DNA from: Acidobacteriaceae bacterium
GTDB taxonomy: Bacteria; Acidobacteriota; Terriglobia; Terriglobales; Acidobacteriaceae
Direction of reading: 5' to 3'
DNA: 5,528 nucleotides
Assembly: GCA_009781125.1 (NCBI GenBank)
Contig: WQYS01000185.1
Location: 1-5,528 of the forward strand
Below are positions 1 through 4,775 of this stretch, in pieces. Within the stretch, counting starts at the first letter, position 1. The number at the start of each line of letters is the position of its first letter. The notes beneath the pieces were generated by a model that was not told the DNA's origin, searched no databases, and was given only the letters and a program-made list of their open reading frames with translations. A program made the translations under genes and the position numbers.

Positions 1-533
1 AACGCAGGCGAAAGCAGCACCTCGCCCGCCTTGAAGTCCAGATCGTGCCTGCAGATGAAGTCGCGGGCAAACTCGTAGTCGGCGCGGTCGCTGAGGACGA
101 ACTTCACCTGATCGTTCGGCGTCAGCGCGGCCAGGTTGCGCAGATCGAAGCTGTTAGCGGCGGCTCCCGCGCCGGGACACTTCACATCGACGATCTTATG
201 CACGGTCTTCGGCACCTCGGCCAGCGGACGCTCGCCCGAGGTCTCGATCATGACCGTGTACCCGTGCTCTTCGAGCCGCTTCATCAGCGGGATCAGCTCG
301 CCGGCCTGCAACATCGGCTCGCCGCCCGTGAACTCGACCAGACGGCACGGGAAGAGCGCTTCGATCTGAGTGAATATCTCATCTTCCGTGTAAGACGTGC
401 CCCCGGTGAAGGTGTATTCGGAGTCGCACCAGGAGCAGCGCAGATTGCACCCCGCAAGCCGGACAAAGATACACGGCAGTCCGGCAAAGGACGATTCTCC
501 CTGAACGGATTTATACAGTTCTATAAGATACAT
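1..533 (-). CDS. queE: 7-carboxy-7-deazaguanine synthase QueE, 3' end outside window
   Basis: Radical SAM enzyme that converts 6-carboxy-5,6,7,8-tetrahydropterin to 7-carboxy-7-deazaguanine on the preQ0/queuosine path; cytoplasmic. I translated the minus strand from the ATG at 533-531 and read 177 codons to the left edge. The start MYLIELYKSVQGE is typical of QueE. The 4Fe-4S cluster motif is C29-x3-C33-x2-C36 (CNLRCSWC), followed by the SAM-contacting FTGGEP at 68-73 and an IETSG segment near 96-100. The visible end (VLLSPA) matches the conserved late part of the family, so about 30-40 residues are probably missing. An in-frame TAG (the queD stop) lies ten codons upstream with no other start between, so this ATG is well supported. 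No clear Shine-Dalgarno precedes it, which suggests translational coupling to queD, 27 nt upstream. The family call is firm; only the C-terminus is unseen. Confidence 0.95.
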   Translation of the reverse strand, partial: MYLIELYKSVQGESSFAGLPCIFVRLAGCNLRCSWCDSEYTFTGGTSYTEDEIFTQIEALFPCRLVEFTGGEPMLQAGELIPLMKRLEEHGYTVMIETSGERPLAEVPKTVHKIVDVKCPGAGAAANSFDLRNLAALTPNDQVKFVLSDRADYEFARDFICRHDLDFKAGEVLLSPA

Positions 534-535
534 GG

Positions 536-566
536 CGGCTCTATTCGCTCTATTCCGGCTCTATTC
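536..566 (-). repeat. Three tandem copies of GAATAGAGC(CG) at the queD-queE junction
   Basis: Read on the minus strand, GAATAGAGCCG (566-556), GAATAGAGC (555-547) and GAATAGAGCCG (546-536) follow each other without gaps, and the last ends two bases before the queE ATG. The first copy contains the last queD codon and its TAG stop. The repeat therefore makes up nearly all of the intergenic spacer and occupies the place where a queE ribosome-binding site would be. It looks like slippage duplication of the queD 3' end. Confidence 0.8.
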
Positions 567-938
567 GTAGTAACGCGCAAAGCTCGTATCGGTCTCGAAC
601 AGCGTACAGTCCTTTACCTTAACCCGGCCTCCGGTCATCTCGTCAAGCTGTTTGGAGGTTTCCTGGAAAAAGTATCGCGCCAGGTTCTCGGCAGATGGGT
701 TCAGCGTGGTGAACGGCTCCAGATCGTTGAGCATCTGGTGGTCGATGCGCTCCACCACGGGGCGCATCACCTGCTTGAGCAGCTTGAAGTCCAGCAGAAG
801 CCCGGCCTCGTCCAGCACGCTGCCTGCCAGCGTCACCTGAACCTTGTAGTTATGGCCATGCGGGTTCTCGCACTTGCCGCGGTAGTTGCGCAGGTAGTGC
901 CCGGAGGAGAATCCGGCTTCGACAGTCACTTCAAACAT
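561..938 (-). CDS. queD: 6-carboxy-5,6,7,8-tetrahydropterin synthase QueD
   Basis: Converts 7,8-dihydroneopterin triphosphate to 6-carboxytetrahydropterin, the substrate of QueE; a member of the PTPS/QueD fold. The protein has 125 residues, a normal length. Zinc ligands are H14 (SSGH) and H27/H29 (NPHGHNY). The catalytic cysteine is C23 in GKCENPHGHNY, the Asp-His pair is D66-H67 (ERIDHQMLND), and the pterin-anchoring glutamate is E115 in CTLFETDTSFARYYE. NPSAENLA at 80-87 is the family's P(T/S)xE motif. The ATG at 938-936 has a good Shine-Dalgarno, AAGGGA, six bases upstream (945-950). It lies directly upstream of queE on the same strand and in the same reading frame, so the two are very probably co-transcribed. 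All key residues are present. Confidence 0.97.
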   Translation of the reverse strand: MFEVTVEAGFSSGHYLRNYRGKCENPHGHNYKVQVTLAGSVLDEAGLLLDFKLLKQVMRPVVERIDHQMLNDLEPFTTLNPSAENLARYFFQETSKQLDEMTGGRVKVKDCTLFETDTSFARYYE

Positions 939-1033
939 GCTCGTTCCCTTCGGCGCATCCGCGCTGGTTTCCGCTCTGATCTCATAAGATGGGGTTTGTG
1001 CGGGGAGCGGGACGGCCTCTTGCGTCTCTTTTC

Positions 1034-1062
1034 ATTGTACCGTCTTTACAGAGCCGCAGGCC
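1034..1062 (-). promoter_or_regulatory. Weak candidate promoter for queD-queE
   Basis: The minus strand carries TACAAT at 1039-1034, five of six matches to the bacterial -10 consensus, about 95 bases before the queD start. The hexamer 17 bases further upstream (GGCCTG, 1062-1057) is a poor -35. Offered only because no better candidate lies between the preceding gene and queD. I see no preQ1 riboswitch in the remaining leader (939-1033). Confidence 0.3.
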
Positions 1063-1135
1063 GGAACTGGCGCGGGACCGCGAGAATGATACCGGGCCGC
1101 AAAGGGCTGAAAGTCCGTTCGATAAAATCCGGCAT
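1046..1135 (-). other. Possible 29-codon leader ORF upstream of queD
   Basis: An ATG at 1135-1133 opens 29 codons (MPDFIERTFSPLRPG at the start) ending in TAA at 1048-1046. AAGG lies eight bases before the ATG. It sits between the first PEP-CTERM gene and queD and overlaps the left half of the inverted repeat at 1102-1155. I recognise no family. An ORF this short in GC-rich DNA can easily arise by chance, so it is listed as a candidate rather than a gene. Confidence 0.15.
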
Positions 1136-1155
1136 GGAGCAGGCCTTCAGCCCTT
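1102..1155. repeat. Perfect 10-bp inverted repeat, 34-nt loop
   Basis: AAGGGCTGAA at 1102-1111 is the exact reverse complement of TTCAGCCCTT at 1146-1155. It lies just downstream of the first PEP-CTERM gene (stop at 1177-1175). The right arm also contains a compact hairpin, AGCC-CTTC-GGCT, at 1149-1160. No T-run follows on either strand, so a classical intrinsic terminator is not supported. It might protect the 3' end of the PEP-CTERM transcript. Confidence 0.45.
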
Positions 1156-1174
1156 CGGCTTCGTGTATGCCGCG

Positions 1175-1831
1175 CTATGAGTTGCGCCTGAGTTTGCGCC
1201 GGACAAAGGCCAGCGCTCCAGCCAGGCCGGAGCCCATCAGCAGCAGGCTGGACGGCTCTGGAACCGCGCCGCCGGCAGGTGTGTATGCAATGAAGTTCTG
1301 CGGAACGGTCAAGCCCTGATTGCCCGTGATGCTTCCCATATCGTTATCCCAGATATAGAAGGTATAGTTTGCCAGCGAGCCGTCGGAGTAAAACGCCAGG
1401 GACGGGTCCAGCGCCGCTGCGACAAGCGTGTTGGCGGAGCTATCCCAACTGAAGTTGCTGGTGTCGGTATAGCCGGATTCGGACAGCTTCCATAGAGCGT
1501 CGGAGATAATGCCCCCGTTCGAGCCCGTGAATTGACTCATGATGTAAGCCTGCTGCTGGAACAGACTGGCCTGAGCCTGAGTAAGAGAGTTAGTAGCCAG
1601 ATCCATGCCGTTGACTATAACGACATTCCAGCTTTCATTCAGATAGACGGTGTTCCCGTTATCCAGGCAGAATGCGTTGAAGGTTTCGGAGCCCGAGCCG
1701 TTGGTAAGAGTCAGACCATAAGGTCCGTAGTTACCAATGTCGCTGAGGCTATCAAATGTCACGTTATCGGCTTTCGCCGCAAGACTAAAGGATAGATAGA
1801 ATACAGAAAGAAATATAACTAGCTTTTTCAC
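1175..1831 (-). CDS. Secreted PEP-CTERM sorting-domain protein, copy 1
   Basis: 218-residue exported protein of unknown function. Residues 1-21 form a signal peptide: MKK, a hydrophobic stretch, then A19-K20-A21 before D22, an AxA cleavage site. The C-terminus is a textbook exosortase sorting signal: VPEPSS at 190-195, a hydrophobic segment (LLLMGSGLAGALAFV, 196-210) and a basic tail (RRKLRR). Known systems export such proteins by Sec, after which an exosortase cleaves at the PEP motif; no exosortase is in this window. The middle has YGPYG (35-39), a single cysteine C55 in AFCLD, ESW (66-68), QQQAY (92-96), SDALW (110-114) and YTFY (156-159), all shared with the neighbouring copy. The start codon is GTG (1831-1829), supported by GGAAGGA seven bases upstream (1839-1845), by signal-peptide geometry and by the same arrangement in copy 2. 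Confidence 0.9.
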   Translation of the reverse strand: MKKLVIFLSVFYLSFSLAAKADNVTFDSLSDIGNYGPYGLTLTNGSGSETFNAFCLDNGNTVYLNESWNVVIVNGMDLATNSLTQAQASLFQQQAYIMSQFTGSNGGIISDALWKLSESGYTDTSNFSWDSSANTLVAAALDPSLAFYSDGSLANYTFYIWDNDMGSITGNQGLTVPQNFIAYTPAGGAVPEPSSLLLMGSGLAGALAFVRRKLRRNS

Positions 1832-2005
1832 GCGGAAGTCCTTCCATTAATTTGAACCCACAGGTATTCTAAGTGTTTTATCCTGACCTGAGTGACTTAC
1901 TGCGAGACAAATTAATATAACCGTATCCGCCTGTTGTTCAACACTTAGCTGAAAAGGTCCAAGCAGCAGCGCATAAAGTTGCAGCTTTTATTTCCTTCGC
2001 TGCGC
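1832..2005 (-). promoter_or_regulatory. Control region of PEP-CTERM copy 1, related to that of copy 2
   Basis: This AT-richer region aligns with the region upstream of copy 2. Two blocks are clearest. The proximal block (1854-1876) shares ACACTT, then ATAC, then GTGG and TC with 2739-2760, and lies 23-24 bases from each GTG start. On the minus strand it contains TAGAAT (1871-1866), a five-of-six match to a -10 element. The distal block (1968-2005) shares the core GCAAC(T/C)TTATGCGCT with 2861-2897. No convincing -35 was found. Non-coding similarity at matching distances argues for retained regulatory function or a fairly recent duplication. Confidence 0.45.
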
Positions 2006-2035
2006 GAAATAACTCGAAAATATCACACAACACCA

Positions 2036-2076
2036 GCGCCCCATCTCTGCGCAATAGAACCGCATGGATGGAGCGC
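2036..2076 (-). terminator. Strong GC-rich hairpin downstream of PEP-CTERM copy 2
   Basis: On the minus strand the order is GCGCTCCATC, a 2x2 internal loop (CA/GA), stem TGCG/CGCA around a 9-nt loop, then GATGGGGCGC. This gives ten outer pairs (one U-G wobble) and four inner pairs. It starts about 30 bases after the copy 2 stop (2109-2107) and is followed by a T/G-rich stretch rather than a clean T-run. It could terminate or stabilise the copy 2 transcript and separate it from the copy 1 promoter. A second, weaker stem (2076-2083 with 2092-2099) lies between it and the stop codon. Confidence 0.45.
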
Positions 2077-2106
2077 CTTGTAGATTTGTTGCTACAAAGA
2101 ACTGAC

Positions 2107-2715
2107 TTATGCACTTAATCTGCGCCGGAGATACAAAGCCGCTCCGGCCAGGCCGGAACCCAGCAGTAGCAGGCTGGACGGTTCGGGAGTAGCGCCTCCA
2201 GGAGTGTAAGCAATCATATCTTGCGCAGCGCTGCCGCCGGATGAGGTTCCAGCACTGTAGAGATAGAAGGTATAGTCCGCTAACTGGCCGCTATTGACGA
2301 ACGCCGCCAGAGTTGCGCTATTGGTTGCGGCAGCCAGAAGGCTTGTAGCCGCAGGATCATTGTATGTATACGAGGGGTCGAAGATAGCCCACAGAGCATC
2401 GGAGACGGCTGCATTACTCGCGCCAGCGTTGTAGAACTGGCTCAGCACATAAGCTGCCTGCTGGTATTGTGCGCCAAGGCTGGCGGCGTTATACGCAGTC
2501 GCCTGCCAGGTTTCGCCAGCAGTAATCGTATCGCCGTCACTGATGCAGAACGCATCGATGGGCGAACCATTGACGGTCATACCATAAGGGCCGTATAAAA
2601 CACCGTTGGGGCCAGCGATACCAGAGGTAGAGCCTGTGAAGTACATATTGTCGGCCTTCGCCATAACTGCAAAGGAAAGACAAAATATAGATAGGAATAT
2701 AACTAGTTTTTTCAC
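2107..2715 (-). CDS. Secreted PEP-CTERM sorting-domain protein, copy 2
   Basis: 202-residue paralogue of the protein encoded at 1175-1831. The signal peptide (1-21) begins MKKLVIFLSI and ends at A19-K20-A21 before D22. Shared landmarks are YGPYG (41-45), the single mature-chain cysteine C57 in AFCISD, ETW (68-70), QQAAY (85-89), SDALW (105-109), DYTFY (147-151) and IAYTPGG (168-174). The sorting signal follows: TPEPSS at 176-181, hydrophobic LLLLGSGLAGAALYL, then RRRL. I chose the GTG at 2715-2713 although the frame stays open to 2859. GAGGAA lies seven bases upstream (2723-2728), it puts the signal peptide at the N-terminus exactly as in copy 1, and the extra 48 codons resemble no export signal and lie in the shared control region. 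Export and exosortase cleavage are inferred from the motifs; the function is unknown. Confidence 0.9.
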   Translation of the reverse strand: MKKLVIFLSIFCLSFAVMAKADNMYFTGSTSGIAGPNGVLYGPYGMTVNGSPIDAFCISDGDTITAGETWQATAYNAASLGAQYQQAAYVLSQFYNAGASNAAVSDALWAIFDPSYTYNDPAATSLLAAATNSATLAAFVNSGQLADYTFYLYSAGTSSGGSAAQDMIAYTPGGATPEPSSLLLLGSGLAGAALYLRRRLSA

Positions 2716-2911
2716 GCAGTAGTTCCTCGTTCTTTTTCGATCCACTCGTATAGCAAGTGTCTTGTTAAGTGCTTGCGGCCAGTTACAGGGCAATTTAAAT
2801 ACCAAATGCGGACGGCTGTATCTATATGCAGTGCAGAGGCTTAGATCGAGCTGTATCAATAGCGCATAAGGTTGCGGATTTTTCTTTCCTGCGAGGCGTG
2901 GAATTAATCAC
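2716..2911. promoter_or_regulatory. Divergent control region between PEP-CTERM copy 2 and RNase T2
   Basis: 196 bases that must drive copy 2 leftwards and the RNase gene rightwards. For copy 2, the minus strand has TGCTATACG (2755-2747), resembling an extended -10, inside the block conserved with copy 1 (2739-2760). GCAAG (2753-2757) and CTTGC (2772-2776) flank it as an inverted repeat. The distal conserved block (2861-2897) lies close to the RNase start, so a factor bound there could act on both genes. No confident promoter for the RNase gene was found. Confidence 0.4.
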
Positions 2912-3646
2912 ATGCATTCGGAAATAAATACAGGGAGCATCTTCTTCTACCTTCTCTGGTATTCTGCTTCCTGCATGAAGAACGCAACTCTATTCCTCTT
3001 TGCTGTTTTGCTTCTCCTCGCTGCCGATGGGTGCAAGGTCGGGACGAAGCCGCCTTCTGCAAGCGGCGGCACTGCCGCGGGGCCTGAAACCGTGGCGAAA
3101 AGTCACCATGGCAACTTCGACTATTACCTTCTGAATCTCTCCTGGTCGCCCGAGTACTGCCACTTCAACCGCAGCGCCCGAGAGTGCGCCGTGCGCTCTG
3201 CCTTTGTGCTTCATGGACTCTGGCCGCAGAACACGAGCGGAGCCTATCCGCAGAACTGCTCCGGCGCTCGCGGCCCGGCCAATCCTGCCGAGTACAGCGA
3301 TATCTATCCTGACGCGGGACTGCTTGAACATGAGTGGCGCACGCATGGAACCTGCTCGGGCCTCTCGCCGGACGAGTTCTTCTCGACGGCGCGCCGGGCG
3401 GCGCAGTCCATCACTATTCCACCTGAACTAACCGGGATTACGAAGCAAATCTCCATGCCGCCCGAACAGATTCTCAGCCTCTTCACGGCAGCCAATCCCG
3501 GCATTCCGCGCTCTTCGCTCGTGCTCTCGTGCGGCAACAACTACCTCACGGCGATTGAGGTCTGCCTGGATCCATCGCTTCGTCCGACGGCTTGTGGAGA
3601 GGTTCGTTCCTGCCGGGCCAATACCGTGCGCATCACGCCGCCGTAA
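2912..3646 (+). CDS. RNase T2 family endoribonuclease, secreted or lipid-anchored
   Basis: Extracytoplasmic RNase that would cleave single-stranded RNA through a 2',3'-cyclic phosphate intermediate, as E. coli RNase I does. In the 244-residue frame the two active-site blocks are intact: CAS1 FVLHGLWPQ (98-106, catalytic H101) and CAS2 HEWRTHGTC (140-148, E141 and H145). NLSWSPEYC at 75-83 is also typical. Eight cysteines after residue 80 would allow four disulfides, fitting an oxidising compartment. A hydrophobic segment (27-38) ends at ADGC41, followed by a low-complexity linker, so a lipoprotein is possible, though D at the -2 position is unusual. The start is uncertain: ATG 2912 gives a 21-residue extension, while ATG 2975 (M22) gives a classical signal peptide. 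Neither has a strong Shine-Dalgarno; GGA lies nine bases before 2912. The product call is firm, the start is not. Confidence 0.93.
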   Translation: MHSEINTGSIFFYLLWYSASCMKNATLFLFAVLLLLAADGCKVGTKPPSASGGTAAGPETVAKSHHGNFDYYLLNLSWSPEYCHFNRSARECAVRSAFVLHGLWPQNTSGAYPQNCSGARGPANPAEYSDIYPDAGLLEHEWRTHGTCSGLSPDEFFSTARRAAQSITIPPELTGITKQISMPPEQILSLFTAANPGIPRSSLVLSCGNNYLTAIEVCLDPSLRPTACGEVRSCRANTVRITPP

Positions 3647-3889
3647 TCACGGGGTCTGATGGCCATTTCCCGTCCAGAGCAGCGGAGAATTTTCCAGAGT
3701 TTTTTCGCGGGGCTTCGCCGAGATCACAAGCCCTACCTGACCCTGCTCGATCTCGTCCTGCGCGATGCGGCAGGGCTTGGTGGATTGCACGGCGATCCGC
3801 GGAGGCGCTCCATTCTGCAACTGCCGCGCGCGCCGCGCCGCTGCTTTGACCAGGCTGTATCTGTTGAGGACTGAATCATCCGTCATCAT
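3647..3889 (-). CDS. rpoZ: DNA-directed RNA polymerase omega subunit
   Basis: Small subunit that wraps the beta' C-terminus and aids RNA polymerase assembly and stability. The 80-residue product has the omega core: NRYSLV (9-14), AAARRARQLQNG (16-27) and KPCRIAQDEIEQG (38-50), matching the NRFxLVxxAAxRARQ and later AxxEIxxG pattern. Position confirms it: gmk followed by rpoZ is a widespread arrangement. The ATG at 3889-3887 (or the adjacent ATG 3886-3884) is the only reasonable start before the in-frame TGA at 3913-3911. Its Shine-Dalgarno is poor (CACGGGTACGATGC), while a better one stands before the short upstream ORF at 3934. The stop codon (3649-3647) directly abuts the convergent RNase stop (3644-3646). 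The C-terminal 20 residues are variable in the family and carry no recognisable motif. Confidence 0.88.
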   Translation of the reverse strand: MMTDDSVLNRYSLVKAAARRARQLQNGAPPRIAVQSTKPCRIAQDEIEQGQVGLVISAKPREKTLENSPLLWTGNGHQTP

Positions 3890-3910
3890 GCATCGTACCC
3901 GTGGTTTCGA

Positions 3911-3934
3911 TCAACCATCCGCGCCAGCAGCCAT
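3911..3934 (-). other. Seven-codon ORF between gmk and rpoZ, in frame with rpoZ
   Basis: On the minus strand AGGAG lies eight to ten bases before an ATG at 3934-3932. It opens MAAGADG and stops at TGA (3913-3911), in the same frame as rpoZ and 21 bases before the rpoZ ATG. This is the best ribosome-binding site in the gmk-rpoZ gap. It may be a leader peptide coupled to rpoZ, or chance. If the TGA were a sequencing error, RpoZ would gain a 15-residue N-terminal extension. Confidence 0.25.
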
Positions 3935-3955
3935 CTGCCGCGCTCCTGCACAAAA

Positions 3956-4615
3956 TTATCCATTAAATGCGCTTAAAACGGAACTGAGCCGCTCGGCGGC
4001 AACGTCAGTCCGGCAGCTTTTGGCAAGGGCCTCCGAGCCATCGCGCGAGCAGCGCTCGTAGAGAACGATGGCGCGCATCTCGGAGGCCGCCTGCTCCAGA
4101 ACGTCGTTCACCAGCGCGTACTTGTACTCCCAGACCTGCTTCAACTCGCTGTGCGCCGCCGCCAGCCGCTTCTGGATCACCTCCTCGGAGGTCATGCGCT
4201 CGGCAGCGCTGCGGTTTCTGAGGCGCATCTCCAGCACCTTCGGACTGGGCGGCAGAATGAAGATCGACACCGCCTCGGGCATCTTCTTCATCACCTGCCC
4301 GGCTCCCTGCACGTCGATGTCGAGCAGCAGGTCGCGGCCCGCCGCGCGCGCGTGGTCGAGCGCCGAGCGGGCCGTGCCGTAGTAGTTGCCGAAGACCTCG
4401 GCCCACTCCAGAAAGTCTCCCGCGGCGATCATGCGCTCGAACTCGGCGCGGTCTGTGAAGTGGTACTCACGCCCGTCGGTCTCCGATCCGCGCGGCGCTC
4501 GCGTGGTCCATGAGATGGAAAACTCCAGCCCCTCCACCATCGAGCGAAGCTGACTGACCAGCGTCGATTTCCCCGATCCTGAAGGCGCCGAAATGATAAA
4601 AAGAATTCCTGCCAT
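3956..4615 (-). CDS. gmk: Guanylate kinase
   Basis: Phosphorylates GMP to GDP with ATP in the cytoplasm; essential for GTP and dGTP supply. The 219-residue product is near the usual bacterial length (about 205-210). The P-loop is APSGSGKST (10-18, K16). The GMP-binding part includes SWTTRAPRGSE (35-45, with R39 and R42), GREYHF (48-53), E70 and the GNYYGT loop (76-81). LLLDIDVQGA (96-105) is the Walker B-like strand. ILPPSPKVLEMRLRNR (120-135) begins the lid region, and YKYALVND (164-171) is the conserved late motif. W36 replaces the more common small or aromatic residue in SxTTR. The ATG at 4615-4613 has AGGA five bases upstream (4621-4624). yicC lies upstream and rpoZ downstream on the same strand. 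The last 20 residues are not conserved in any way I recognise. Confidence 0.98.
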   Translation of the reverse strand: MAGILFIISAPSGSGKSTLVSQLRSMVEGLEFSISWTTRAPRGSETDGREYHFTDRAEFERMIAAGDFLEWAEVFGNYYGTARSALDHARAAGRDLLLDIDVQGAGQVMKKMPEAVSIFILPPSPKVLEMRLRNRSAAERMTSEEVIQKRLAAAHSELKQVWEYKYALVNDVLEQAASEMRAIVLYERCSRDGSEALAKSCRTDVAAERLSSVLSAFNG

Positions 4616-4645
4616 CTGCTTCCTGTTTCTTGTTTCCTTTTTTTA

Positions 4646-4747
4646 CTTGTCATCCCGTAGGGATCTGCTTTTCACAACGTTTCCTATACCACCGCAATTC
4701 GTACAAAAAGAAGCATCTCAAAAAGCAGATCCCTACGGGATGACAAG
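4646..4747. repeat. REP-like element: two 27-bp perfect inverted arms around a 48-nt loop
   Basis: The arm at 4646-4672 is the exact reverse complement of the arm at 4721-4747. Beyond the arms the match continues after one mismatch into T-run/A-run sequence. Each arm holds its own small palindrome, ATCCC-GTA-GGGAT, so the element can fold as one long hairpin or two short ones. It fills most of the yicC-gmk gap (4616-4775). Paired inverted palindromic units are typical of repetitive extragenic palindromes. Similar TCATCC...GGATCTGC-type extragenic repeats exist in several soil bacteria, as I recall; I cannot search here. No T-run follows the stem on the transcribed (minus) strand, so it is not a standard terminator. 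The loop carries TGGTATAGG on that strand, resembling a weak extended -10. Confidence 0.85.
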
Positions 4748-4775
4748 CAAAAATCTTAACTGAACAGCATTGAGG

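Noticed and set aside
939..1033. preQ1 riboswitch in the queD leader
   Set aside because: I could not find the conserved stem-loop plus A-rich tail of preQ1 classes; only a 4-bp stem at 979-990 is visible.
45..1319. Long 424-codon open frame on the plus strand
   Set aside because: It runs antisense to queE, queD and the end of PEP-CTERM copy 1, all with clear family motifs. It shows no recognisable domain and is an open shadow frame of GC-rich coding DNA.
2716..2859. N-terminal extension of PEP-CTERM copy 2 to an ATG-like start at 2859
   Set aside because: It would bury the signal peptide 48 residues inside. The GTG at 2715 has a good ribosome-binding site, and this DNA aligns with the non-coding region upstream of copy 1.
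3592..4061. Plus-strand open frames across rpoZ and the end of gmk
   Set aside because: They are antisense to the omega subunit and guanylate kinase genes, have arginine- and alanine-rich shadow-frame composition, and match no family I know.
4646..4747. Inverted repeat as an ordinary intrinsic terminator for yicC
   Set aside because: The loop is 48 nt and the base of the stem is followed by an A-run on the transcribed strand, not a T-run.
4646..4747. CRISPR array
   Set aside because: There are only two units and they are inverted, not direct repeats with regular spacers. No cas gene is present.
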